Part shown: piece after piece, positions 35,738 through 43,472 of the stretch
Position numbering within the stretch: position 1 is the first letter of the stretch
How the letters are laid out: the number at the start of each line of letters is the position of its first letter
DNA from: Jeotgalicoccus saudimassiliensis
Lineage (GTDB): Bacteria > Bacillota > Bacilli > Staphylococcales > Salinicoccaceae
NCBI RefSeq assembly: GCF_000756715.1
Contig: NZ_CCSE01000001.1
Coordinates: 1,828,001 to 1,892,000 of the forward strand
Direction of reading: 5' to 3'
Length of the DNA: 64,000 nucleotides
The notes under the pieces: model-generated
The model's database searches: none
The model's input: only the letters and a program-made list of their open reading frames with translations
What the model was told of the DNA's origin: nothing
Made by a program: the position numbers and the translations under genes

Positions 35738-36139
35738 TTAATTTTCCGTTTTTCAAAATAAGCTAGACGGTGGTTTTATTTCATGAGAATATCTCTAGAT
35801 TAATTGTTGATAATATTAAAGTGTAAGCACAGTCACTAAGCGAAAAAAGCTTAATAATGAACGGTTCTTAGCAGAATCACTATTTAAAAGTATAAAAAAT
35901 TAAATAGTGTCGAATTGCTTTACTGAAATAATTAAGCTAACTCCGTTTTGTGAGTTATTTTACTTACAAAGTTATCTCGGGAGGATGACTTTGCCCTATC
36001 ATTATGGATATGGTTTTTTTTATTAATATAAATGAAAAGCCTAGAGAAACGTGATATATCAGATTTAGATCTGATATATCACGTTTCATTCAGCCATTAG
36101 TTGTTTAAGGCACTCTCTTCTTTATTCATTTCATTCTTT
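35738..36139. other. Non-coding spacer with a 17-bp perfect inverted repeat
   Basis: No gene is seen. At 36047-36086 the arms AAACGTGATATATCAGA / TCTGATATATCACGTTT flank a six-base loop. A T tract after it is absent, so it is a weak terminator at best. The rest is AT-rich sequence up to the end of the IS copy 2. Confidence 0.55.
36047..36086. repeat. Perfect 17-bp inverted repeat
   Basis: Arms 36047-36063 and 36070-36086 with loop TTTAGA. It lies 310 bases after the AlwI-like gene and 53 bases before the IS end. It could be a late terminator, a protein-binding palindrome or the relic of a small mobile element. Confidence 0.75.
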
Positions 36140-36146
36140 TGGTGTG

Positions 36147-36980
36147 TCAACAGAATATTAGACAGTTTTTATAGAAGTTTTCTTTATACTCCTTTGGCGT
36201 GAGATAATTCAATGCACCATGGGGTCTAATATTGTTATACCAGTTTACGTAGTCGAATAGTTCGATGTTTAATTGTTTTAATGATATAAAAGTATATTGG
36301 TTAATAAATTCAGTTTTCATCGCTTTGAACGTGGTTTCAGCCACAGCGTTGTCATAAGGACAGCCTTTCATACTAAGTGATCTTTCAATATCAAAGCCAT
36401 CTAAAACTTCATCAATCAGCTGGTTATCGAACTCCTTTCCTCTGTCTGTGTGAAACATCTGCACATCTCTTAAATCATGCTTAATGGTGCTGATTGATGA
36501 CAAGACCAGCTCAGCACTCTTTCTTGAACCTGCACTGTACCCAACAATTTCTCGATTAAAGAGATCAATAAATACACATATGTAATGCCATTTTCCTGCT
36601 ACTTTTACATATGTTAAATCACTGACAATGACTTCCATTGGTTGTGCTCTGTTAAAATCTCGGTCTAGACCATTCGTGATCAGACGCTCGTTCGACTTCG
36701 ACGGATAGGGCCTATAGCTTGCGATAGTATAGGTTGACACCAGATTGTTCTGTTTCATGACCCGACCGATGCGTCTTCTCGAGACTGTCAAACCTAGTTT
36801 ATGTAACGCATTTTTTATTCTTCGGGTACCAAAACATTTTCGGTTTGAATTAAATACCTGAATAATCGTTTCATTGATATCGTTATCGCGCTCACACTGC
36901 TTGTTGGTCCTTTGTTTAATAGGTACTTCTAGAGATTTGCAGGACTTTGCACATTGCTGACACTGAATATTTGTGTGCAT
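36147..36980 (-). pseudogene. IS3-family transposase OrfB with frameshifting deletion
   Basis: The C-terminal 250 residues are nearly identical to the copy 1 OrfB and keep the DDE residues (VSDLTYVKV, HTDRGKEFDN, ETTFKAMKTEF). Compared with copy 1, about 14 bases are missing near the segment coding SRSTYYFEINK, which changes the frame. The start of this open frame (MHTNIQCQQCAKSCKSLEVP) is therefore translation of the wrong frame. The OrfA-OrfB fusion would no longer be in register. The integrase core could still be made from an internal start, but the helix-turn-helix is lost. Confidence 0.75.
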
Positions 36981-36995
36981 TCTTACGAATGACTT

Positions 36996-37277
36996 CTATT
37001 TTCGTCCCATGATCAGCGCTGCTTGCTTTAGAATCTCGTTTTCCATTTTTAACTGTTGAATGTCTTTGCGAAGTCTTCTGAGTTCGCGCTCTTCTTCAGA
37101 TAAATTGTCAATATGATTAAATGAACCTGTGTTCTGATGATTTTTAACCCATTTATCTAAAGCTGAAGCCGTGAGATCATACTCCCGTACAATTTCAGAT
37201 TTTGATTTACCATTTTCAAATAATCGGACCATCTGTAGTTTAAATTCAGGGGTAAATGTTCTTCTCGTTCTTGACAT
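36996..37277 (-). CDS. IS3-family transposase OrfA, copy 2
   Basis: 93 residues, differing from copy 1 OrfA at only a few positions (for example SKSEIVREYDL for SKAEIVREYNL). The helix-turn-helix and leucine coil are intact. The ATG follows only a run of T, and the sequence that would hold its promoter has been displaced 2.4 kb by the IS21-family insertion, so expression is doubtful. Confidence 0.85.
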   Translation of the reverse strand: MSRTRRTFTPEFKLQMVRLFENGKSKSEIVREYDLTASALDKWVKNHQNTGSFNHIDNLSEEERELRRLRKDIQQLKMENEILKQAALIMGRK

Positions 37278-37318
37278 AAAAAAACGCCTACTTTCATTGA
37301 TTTAACAATAACCTCCCT

Positions 37319-37325
37319 CATAGGA
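37319..37325 (+). repeat. Target-site duplication, left copy
   Basis: CATAGGA here is repeated at 39700-39706. The two copies bracket the IS21-family element exactly, and the IS3 sequence on either side joins up if one copy and the element are removed. Confidence 0.85.
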
Positions 37326-37484
37326 TGTGTATGGCAAAATAAAAGTGCAGAGCTTTGCAAGGTAAACATGCAGAGTCCTGCACTGATTTAATTTGGTGCA
37401 GATAATAAAAAAAGACTTGCCAGTCACCCCAAGTCCCTCTACCGTTATTGGTGTCGAATCAATAACACAGTGGAGGTTGGAAGG

Positions 37485-38909
37485 ATGCTAGCAATGTCCG
37501 ATATTAATTGTATCAAACACTTAAGAAACACTAAAGGACTATCCATATCAGAAATACAAAAAACGCTCGGAATTAATTGGCGTACCGCTAAGAAATATGC
37601 AGATGAGGATCAATTACCTGAATCAAAACGCAACAGAAAATCCGGAATGATGTATGAAGAACAATGGGGAGAGATTGTGTCGAGCTGGTTATTCGAAGAC
37701 CGGCGCTTGAAACGTAAACTCAGACGAAATAAGAAACAAATATTTGAAGAACTGACTACTCACGGATTTAAAGGATCCTATCGAACGGTATGTTACTTCA
37801 TTGATGAATGGAAAAACAGTCACAGTGAAGACAGCCATGACAAAGGATATGATCGTTTGGAACATCCACCTGGAGAAGCCCAGGTCGACTTCGGCGTCAT
37901 GGAAACTGTGAAAGATGGTGCATTCGTTGATGTTCATACATTGGTCATGTCTTTCCCTTATAGTAATACGGCGTTCGCTGTCCCCTTGCCTGGAGAGAAC
38001 CAAGAGTGTTTTCTGCATGGTTTAAAGATATTGTTCGAACAATGTGGCGGTGTTCCGAAACAAATTCGGATTGATAATTTAACGCCAGCTGTTAAAAAGA
38101 TTCGTTCAAAGTTTGGAGACGCAGAATTAACGGATGCGTTCATCCAGTTCCAGAATCATTATGGTTTTGATGTGCAGGTATGTAATCCGAGAAGTGGCCA
38201 TGAGAAGGGCAGCGTTGAAAATAAGGTCGGCTATGTGCGGTACAATTTCTTTAGTGCATCGCCAGTGATGGAGAGCTTCGAAACTTTAACCGATAGGCTT
38301 CGGAAGCAGTTGATTCAAGATAGAACCCGGCTTCATTATGAAAAGAATGTGTTGATATCAGTATTATGGCAAGATGAATTCAAATATCTACTCCATTTGG
38401 CGACGGCCGCGTATCCAGTCTTTAAAGAAATGGAAGTTAAAGTGAATAAGTATAACGAAGTCACATTGGATCAAACTCGGATACATATTCCTAAAGCAGC
38501 CAATTATCCAAGGTTGTATTTAATATTGACATGGGACCGATATAAAGCCGTCACTGAAGATGGTGAGATACTAATCGATGATTATCGACCGTACATGAAT
38601 AAACGCCGGGCTATTCCGTGGCATACAGTCGTCAAAGAATGGATACGAAAACCCAGGGTCGTGCCTTATTCCAGATATGCGAAGTATTTACCTGTCAGAA
38701 TCAAAGATTATCTTATAGTAGAAGATTTATCACTCAGAAAAGAACGGTTAAACGCGTTGGCTAATCTACTTGTCACACGTGATATGCAAAGTATCAATCA
38801 GGAATTCTATGAATTATTTCAAAATAAAACAGATGATGCCTACGGTGTCGATTGGGCAAGCTATGACTCATTGGCTCCGTCTGATGCGGGGGTGTTAACT
38901 TATGAGTGA
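37485..38909 (+). CDS. istA: IS21-family transposase IstA
   Basis: 474 residues from the ATG at 37485 (GGAGG eight bases upstream; ATG 37494 is also possible). The N-terminal helix-turn-helix is IKHLRNTKGLSISEIQKTLG. The rve-type core has the triad Asp in GEAQVDFG, Asp in IRIDNLTPAV and Glu in GSVENKVGYV. It is the recombinase of the element and acts with IstB. Length is typical for the family; no lesion is seen. Its last eight bases overlap the istB start. Confidence 0.93.
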   Translation: MLAMSDINCIKHLRNTKGLSISEIQKTLGINWRTAKKYADEDQLPESKRNRKSGMMYEEQWGEIVSSWLFEDRRLKRKLRRNKKQIFEELTTHGFKGSYRTVCYFIDEWKNSHSEDSHDKGYDRLEHPPGEAQVDFGVMETVKDGAFVDVHTLVMSFPYSNTAFAVPLPGENQECFLHGLKILFEQCGGVPKQIRIDNLTPAVKKIRSKFGDAELTDAFIQFQNHYGFDVQVCNPRSGHEKGSVENKVGYVRYNFFSASPVMESFETLTDRLRKQLIQDRTRLHYEKNVLISVLWQDEFKYLLHLATAAYPVFKEMEVKVNKYNEVTLDQTRIHIPKAANYPRLYLILTWDRYKAVTEDGEILIDDYRPYMNKRRAIPWHTVVKEWIRKPRVVPYSRYAKYLPVRIKDYLIVEDLSLRKERLNALANLLVTRDMQSINQEFYELFQNKTDDAYGVDWASYDSLAPSDAGVLTYE

Positions 38910-39627
38910 GACGTTACGTGAGATGTGTAAAACATTGCGGTTGGCTTATGTCGCAGATATCTATGAAACTGTAGACTACGACACGCCGGCACAGTTTTTA
39001 GAGGCCGTATTTGCCGAAGAATTTCGAAAGCGAGAGGCAGCGAAAGTGCAACGTCTCATCAAAAAAGCAAAGTTTCTAGATTCAAAAAGCCTTGCCAGTT
39101 ATGAATGGCATGATCAGATTCGTTTCCCTGCCCATATCGATCAAACTGGATTAAGCAGTTTGTCTTTTCTGGAGCATCGGGAAAACATTGTGCTAATTGG
39201 TTCTCCTGGCACAGGTAAAACGCATTTGGCGACAGCTTTAGGCAGAAAAGCATGTGAGCAGGGGTATGATGTTCGTTTTTTTCGCGTCGCGCATCTCGTC
39301 GAACAATTGGAGACTGCGTTGAAACAGGACAAATTGACTGCGTTTAGAAAACGATTTGAAAAAGTAGAATTGATTGTCCTAGATGAAATGGGCTATTTAC
39401 CGTTTAGTAAAGCAGGTTCGGAGTTACTCTTTCAGCTCATTTCGGAATGGTACGAGCAGAAAAGTTTAATTATTACATCTAACTTGGAGTTCAGCCAATG
39501 GAATAGAATCTTTATTGATTCCAGACTCACCGCTGCATTAGTGGACCGGCTCATTCACCACGCACATATTCTGTCATTTACCGGTGAAAGTTATCGGCTC
39601 GCCAATGCATTATCAAAATCGTTGTAA
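38902..39627 (+). CDS. istB: IS21-family helper ATPase IstB
   Basis: 241 residues, ATG overlapping the istA stop (ATGAGTGA). It is an AAA+ protein: Walker A GSPGTGKTH, Walker B LIVLDEMGY, and a sensor region ITSNLEFSQW. IstB binds DNA and recruits IstA to the target. Intact, so the element may be mobile. Confidence 0.94.
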   Translation: MSETLREMCKTLRLAYVADIYETVDYDTPAQFLEAVFAEEFRKREAAKVQRLIKKAKFLDSKSLASYEWHDQIRFPAHIDQTGLSSLSFLEHRENIVLIGSPGTGKTHLATALGRKACEQGYDVRFFRVAHLVEQLETALKQDKLTAFRKRFEKVELIVLDEMGYLPFSKAGSELLFQLISEWYEQKSLIITSNLEFSQWNRIFIDSRLTAALVDRLIHHAHILSFTGESYRLANALSKSL

Positions 39628-39699
39628 AGAAATCAAACAGGGTGGCAACACTCTGCACTTTTCATTGCATTTCTATGTACTTTCTAGTTGCGAAACACA

Positions 39700-39706
39700 C
39701 ATAGGA
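39700..39706 (+). repeat. Target-site duplication, right copy
   Basis: CATAGGA, the partner of 37319-37325. Confidence 0.85.
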
Positions 39707-39751
39707 GTTGTCCAATCAAGTGTAGACGATTCAAATGCTTAAATAGTAATT

Positions 39752-39846
39752 TAGGCTATCGTATATTATCAGCGAAGCATGAGATAAATACTAAATCATT
39801 AAAAACATGGGTGAATCAATTTAAACAAAACGGTGTTCGAGGATAG
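39752..39846 (+). pseudogene. Relic of an IS3-type transposase OrfA
   Basis: The frame reads NLGYRILSAKHEIN followed by TKSLKTWVNQFKQNG and then a TAG. This is the second half of an OrfA helix-turn-helix of a family different from the two IS copies beside it. No upstream or downstream part remains. Confidence 0.55.
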
Positions 39847-39877
39847 ACTGCAGGTATGACAAAAACAGCGGAGAAGA

Positions 39878-39985
39878 GTGTTATATAATTGAGTGCAGAT
39901 TCCCTTCGCATGACGTTACGAATGAATTTTTAAAAGGATTAAGTGAACATGCAAATTATAAATTGTCTATAATTATTAAAAAGTA
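39878..39985 (+). pseudogene. Possible gene tail of unknown origin
   Basis: A stop-terminated frame, IIECRFPSHDVTNEF with SEHANYKLSIIIKK at the end, has protein-like composition but no start codon. It may be the last 35 codons of a gene destroyed at the island edge. Weak evidence. Confidence 0.3.
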
Positions 39986-40040
39986 AGAATCTAATGGTAT
40001 TATCAGAGTATTACATATTTAAACTGACGGAGACAGCCAT

Positions 40041-41216
40041 ATGAACAATACTTATAACAGAGGCTTTATCAATGATCTAAACACACAAAACATCTCTGCC
40101 GGTATCATAACCGGGACCCTCGGTATCGTCGGCGCTCCGATTATCGTCATTGAAGCGGCGGCAGCGGGCGGGTTTTCTCATATCGAGACGATCTCCTGGT
40201 TTTACGCTGTGCAGTTCTTCGGTGCCTTATTCGGCTTGCTTATGGCATTCTATTACCGTATGCCTATCGTCGGAGCCCATTCTATTACCGGCGTCGCATT
40301 TTTAGTCACGGTGACACCGCATTTTACATATTCAGAACTCGTCGGCGGTTTTATAATCACCGCCATTATTATTATGCTGTTCGGTATTTCAGGCATATTT
40401 AAAAAGGTCATGAGCTGGATTCCAAGGGAAATTATTTCCGCCATGCTCGCCGGTATTATAACGAGTTACGTGGTCGGATTAATTCCTGCAGCACAGGAGC
40501 TGCCGATTGTCGGTATTACCGCCATTGCCGTCTACTTTATATTAACGAAGTGGGATTTAAGAATTCCGCCAATGCTCGGTTCAGTGCTCACAAGTGTGAT
40601 TGTCTTCTTTGTGTTCCATGAATTTAATATGTCCGCACTTGGAACGGAAGTTGTGATGCCGATTGTGCATATACCGGAGTTTTCACTGGCAGGGGCAATC
40701 TCGATTTCAATTCCGCTGGCGCTGATGATTTTAAGCAATGATGCGACACCGGCTGTCGGTGCGCTTGAACGCAGCGGTTATCATGCACCGACAAATAATA
40801 TTTTAACGGTGAGCGGTATTCTGTCGATATTTACAAGTTTCTTCGGCGGACAGTCAGCAAACGTTGCAGGAATGATGACGACGATTGCTTCTGATGAAGA
40901 GTCGGGCGAAACTGATAAACGCTATGTTGCTTCAGTTATATCGAGTATTATTATGCTGATCTTCGGACTGTTCGCATGGGCACTGGTGCCGCTGATGTTT
41001 GAGCTGCCTGAAGCGCTGATGGCGATGCTTGCAGGTTTTGTTTTGCTCGGGGTATTTGCTTCAACGATGAGAACGAGTTTCGGGAATTCCAAATACACAA
41101 TGGCAGTCATTTTTACCTATATTATTTCTGTATCAGGAATTTCTATCTTTTATATCAGTGCGCCGGTTTGGGCACTCTTAATCGGAACAATACTGGCGAA
41201 AGTGGTAAGGAAATAG
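40041..41216 (+). CDS. BenE-family benzoate/H+ symporter-like transporter
   Basis: 391 residues with about eleven membrane helices. It starts with ATG behind GACGGAGA. Family traits are visible: TGTLGIVGAPIIVIEAA in the first helix, MPIVGAHSITG, and the motif ILSNDATPAVGALERSGYH followed by FFGGQSANVAGM. BenE proteins import aromatic acids with protons; substrate here is not known. The base composition returns to that of the backbone at this gene, marking the right edge of the island. A bidirectional terminator follows. Confidence 0.85.
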   Translation: MNNTYNRGFINDLNTQNISAGIITGTLGIVGAPIIVIEAAAAGGFSHIETISWFYAVQFFGALFGLLMAFYYRMPIVGAHSITGVAFLVTVTPHFTYSELVGGFIITAIIIMLFGISGIFKKVMSWIPREIISAMLAGIITSYVVGLIPAAQELPIVGITAIAVYFILTKWDLRIPPMLGSVLTSVIVFFVFHEFNMSALGTEVVMPIVHIPEFSLAGAISISIPLALMILSNDATPAVGALERSGYHAPTNNILTVSGILSIFTSFFGGQSANVAGMMTTIASDEESGETDKRYVASVISSIIMLIFGLFAWALVPLMFELPEALMAMLAGFVLLGVFASTMRTSFGNSKYTMAVIFTYIISVSGISIFYISAPVWALLIGTILAKVVRK

Positions 41217-41229
41217 GGAGTTAAATATA

Positions 41230-41265
41230 AAGAATCCAGTCTTATCAGACTGGATTCTTGTTTTT
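41230..41265 (+). terminator. Bidirectional terminator between convergent genes
   Basis: A 13-base perfect stem AAGAATCCAGTCT / AGACTGGATTCTT with a TATC loop and T runs on both strands. It overlaps the last codons of the minus-strand kinase. Confidence 0.88.
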
Positions 41266-42138
41266 ATTTTCAGTGAGTGTCAGTCCATCTTTCACAACCG
41301 TTACCTTCACATCTTTATAATCATATAAATCTCCGTCGATATTCATTTCTTTTAAATCACTCGTCTGAATTTCAACCTGATCAGCTGTCAGATACATCAC
41401 TTTCCGATGATTTGTAATATTTCCTGTAAACGCCATATAGATCAGCTGCACGATGTCTTTAATATTAATCGGTTCGATATTTAGTATATGAAGCAGTCCG
41501 TCATCCGGTTTCGCTTCAGGGAGCAGTTTCTCGACGCTGCCGACTGACGATATTTTAGAGACAAGTGTAAACACAGAGTCTGTTTCCATCTCCAGTTTAT
41601 CTATTTTAATACTCACGCGATATGGATTTAACTTTATCAGTGTTTTGATTCCTTTAATGAGATAGGCGATACGTCCCACTTTATTTTTTACCGAGCTGTT
41701 TACTTTCGCAAATGATGTCATAAAGTTGCCGAATGCCACCATGTAGCCTGCGTACGTATCATTGATTTTAATCGTGTCGATTGTTTTTGTGCGGGTTGTA
41801 TCCAATTCTTTAGCAGCAAGAATCGGATTGAGCGGAATGTTATTGGCTCTGGCAAAGTCATTAACCGTGCCGGCGGGAATCACCGCAACAGGGAGATTAA
41901 TATTATGTTTGCCAAGAATGCTGACGAGTTCACTGATGGTCCCGTCACCGCCTGCAGCAACGATTAGATCAATACTTGCAGCGTGTGCCGCAAGTATATT
42001 TTCGAACCCGGTCGGTTCCGTATATTTGATAACCGGTTCATAATTCTGAGATTTTAAATTGCGGATCAGTGCCTCTTCCAGCCGTGCTTTTTTACCCATG
42101 CCTGAAGTCTTATTAATAATAATCAATGCCTTCTTCAT
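41245..42138 (-). CDS. Diacylglycerol/lipid kinase family protein (YegS/DgkB-like)
   Basis: 297 residues, ATG after GGAGGGTGG. The catalytic nucleotide loop is VAAGGDGTISELV (GGDGT), preceded by NKTSGMGKKARLEE and followed by AVIPAGTVNDFARANNIP, the standard pattern of the soluble DAGK_cat family. The C-terminal beta-sandwich contains the MNIDGDLYDYKD end. It phosphorylates diacylglycerol or a related lipid at the inner membrane face. The GTVND reading in place of the usual GTxND is normal. Transcribed alone. Confidence 0.9.
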   Translation of the reverse strand: MKKALIIINKTSGMGKKARLEEALIRNLKSQNYEPVIKYTEPTGFENILAAHAASIDLIVAAGGDGTISELVSILGKHNINLPVAVIPAGTVNDFARANNIPLNPILAAKELDTTRTKTIDTIKINDTYAGYMVAFGNFMTSFAKVNSSVKNKVGRIAYLIKGIKTLIKLNPYRVSIKIDKLEMETDSVFTLVSKISSVGSVEKLLPEAKPDDGLLHILNIEPINIKDIVQLIYMAFTGNITNHRKVMYLTADQVEIQTSDLKEMNIDGDLYDYKDVKVTVVKDGLTLTENKNKNPV

Positions 42139-42254
42139 ATTCCACCCTCCGTTCTGTATAAGTCTCTAACACTTATTATACCGCAGCAGCAGAACAGATT
42201 GGGGTAGATAAAACACGGAGAATATACTATAGTAAAAGCTGATACTAAAAATAT

Positions 42255-42325
42255 GCCGACATAGTTTAATGGCAGAACGCAGCCATGGTAAGGCTGAAAT
42301 GCGAGTTCGATTCTCGCTGTCGGCT
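42255..42325 (+). tRNA. tRNA-Thr (anticodon GGT)
   Basis: 71 bases: acceptor GCCGACA / TGTCGGC with discriminator T, and D arm TAGTTTAATGGCAGAAC. The anticodon stem is CAGCC / GGCTG around ATGGTAA (anticodon GGT), and the T arm is GCGAG / CTCGC around TTCGATT. CCA is not encoded. The D arm is of the kind common in tRNA-Gly, but the anticodon arm CCATGGTAAGG is the usual threonine one. Confidence 0.9.
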
Positions 42326-42348
42326 TAAGAAAAGGGAGACTACCCAAC

Positions 42349-42642
42349 ATGATTACAATAGGTGCAGTGCTCCTTATTGTTTTGATTTACTCAATTGTTA
42401 CAGCAGTGAAATTCTTTAAAGATACCGGGCTGAGTAAAGAAGTAAAAGGTAATATGCTGGCAAAGGCTTTTAAAGCAGCCTTTATTACTGTGACAGCCGG
42501 CTGGTTTTTCTTTGAATTATTTATGATTATGAGAATAGATCCTTCATTTGAGGTCTACCGGCTTGTAATATTAATTCTTATGATTATTTCATTTATCGTC
42601 TTCGGCCTGAATTTAAAAGTTCAGAACCATCGTCCGGACTAG
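42349..42642 (+). CDS. Small three-helix membrane protein
   Basis: 97 residues, ATG preceded by AAAGGGAGA. Three hydrophobic segments (IGAVLLIVLIYSIVTAV, AAFITVTAGWFFFELFM and LVILILMIISFIVFGL) are separated by short charged loops. No family recognised. It starts 23 bases after the tRNA-Thr gene and could share its transcript. Confidence 0.7.
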   Translation: MITIGAVLLIVLIYSIVTAVKFFKDTGLSKEVKGNMLAKAFKAAFITVTAGWFFFELFMIMRIDPSFEVYRLVILILMIISFIVFGLNLKVQNHRPD

Positions 42643-42717
42643 GTATTTATTGTTTTATAAAAGATATCATGGTGTTATGATAGATAAGCTTTTAAATAGA
42701 AGATTGAAGGTAATAAT

Positions 42718-42834
42718 ATGAAGAAATTGATTATGAGAGTGATTAAAGAAACGATGAAAGATCCTGTTAAAAGAGAAAAAATAATGAGCTACGTTAAGCC
42801 GCTAATTTCCAATTATACAAATAAGAAAAAGTAA
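42718..42834 (+). CDS. 38-residue basic peptide
   Basis: ATG preceded by GAAGG with seven bases between; a TATGAT-type -10 lies 40 bases upstream and a strong terminator begins at the stop. The product is MKKLIMRVIKETMKDP then a Lys-rich tail (10 Lys, 2 Arg), forming an amphipathic helix. It could be a small membrane-active or regulatory peptide. It is too short for family assignment, but the tight promoter-RBS-terminator frame supports expression. Confidence 0.5.
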   Translation: MKKLIMRVIKETMKDPVKREKIMSYVKPLISNYTNKKK

Positions 42835-42876
42835 AAAATCTTCCTGTTATTAATTAAAATAACAGGAAGATTTTTA
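42835..42876 (+). terminator. Bidirectional terminator
   Basis: A 17-base stem AAAATCTTCCTGTTATT / AATAACAGGAAGATTTT with A and T runs. It lies between the small peptide gene and the convergent chromate-transporter gene. Confidence 0.88.
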
Positions 42877-42923
42877 TATAATCATTGATTTAATTAGAAT
42901 ATTAAACGTTATTCTGTAAATTA

Positions 42924-43454
42924 TTAACTTATAAATATTAATCCATAAAATAATGTTCCAATTATTATTAGAGAAGGATGAACTCGGAACTTCTCTAAGC
43001 ATATCCAACTAACTATTAAAAGTATTACTGTATGAAATAATCCAGCTCCTTCAAGAGATTGAAGGAAGAATTGTAAAGTTAGTGCTCCGAGTAAAATAGC
43101 AATTGTTGGTTTTATATAGTTTGTTAACTTCTTAACTACTGGGGAATTTTTGAACTTTGTTATTAAACCTAATAGAACTAACATAGCAATTAATGAAGGA
43201 GCAACACTGGAAAATAGAGCAATAATACTTCCAAAAACCCCACCAACTTCATAACCTATATAGCCTGCCATTTTTGTAACAATCGGTCCTGGGAGACCAT
43301 TAGCTAATGCTAATATTTCTCCGAACTCATCAATTGTTAACCATTTATATCGGTCAACTACTTCTGCTTGAATCAATGGGATACTCGCAGGACCTCCTCC
43401 ATATCCAACTACTCCTGGTATAAAGAAAGCAATAAAAATATCAATATATTTCAT
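42924..43454 (-). CDS. Chromate transporter half-protein (ChrA/YwrA-type)
   Basis: 176 residues with four to six membrane helices. IAFFIPGVVGYGGGPASIPLI near the N-terminus and LANGLPGPIVTKMAGYIGY are the hallmark PGP-containing motifs of the CHR family. In short-chain members two half-length genes stand side by side and work as a heterodimer, as with the B. subtilis ywrB-ywrA pair. It is predicted to move chromate (or sulfate) across the membrane. The partner gene ends 18 bases upstream on the same strand. AT-rich codon use suggests horizontal transfer. Confidence 0.85.
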   Translation of the reverse strand: MKYIDIFIAFFIPGVVGYGGGPASIPLIQAEVVDRYKWLTIDEFGEILALANGLPGPIVTKMAGYIGYEVGGVFGSIIALFSSVAPSLIAMLVLLGLITKFKNSPVVKKLTNYIKPTIAILLGALTLQFFLQSLEGAGLFHTVILLIVSWICLEKFRVHPSLIIIGTLFYGLIFIS

Positions 43455-43472
43455 CTGAATCTCCTTTATAAA

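Larger units (their letters stand above)
37326..39699 (+). mobile_element. IS21-family insertion sequence
   Basis: 2,374 bp with ends TGTGTATGGCAA and (reverse complement of the right end) TGTGTTTCGCAA. It is flanked by a 7-bp duplication, within the 4-8 bp usual for IS21. The inner part of each end has a further shared AAAAGTGCAGAG segment, resembling the multiple terminal repeats of this family. It carries istA and istB. Confidence 0.92.
36140..39733 (-). mobile_element. IS3-family (IS150-group) copy 2, split by an IS21-family insertion
   Basis: Read on the minus strand it begins TGAATCGTCTACACTTG at 39733 and ends TGACACACCA at 36140. The same ends bound copy 1. Without the inserted 2,374-bp element and one 7-bp duplication the length is 1,213 bp, 15 less than copy 1. 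The insertion separates the left end from orfA, and orfB carries a deletion, so this copy is probably inactive alone. It lies inverted relative to copy 1 with the Type IIS block between them. Confidence 0.88.

Noticed and set aside
28985-39733. Outer target duplication for a composite transposon
   Set aside because: Outer flanks (ATTAG on the left, AATGC on the right) do not match, and neither do the inner-outer pairs, so transposition as one unit is not shown.
42255-42325. tRNA-Thr as a recoded glycine tRNA
   Set aside because: The D arm is glycine-like, but the anticodon arm and T73 also fit ordinary Firmicute tRNA-Thr(GGT), so no recoding is needed.
42135-42350. Minus-strand open frame over tRNA-Thr
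   Set aside because: It overlaps a clear tRNA and has no ribosome site.
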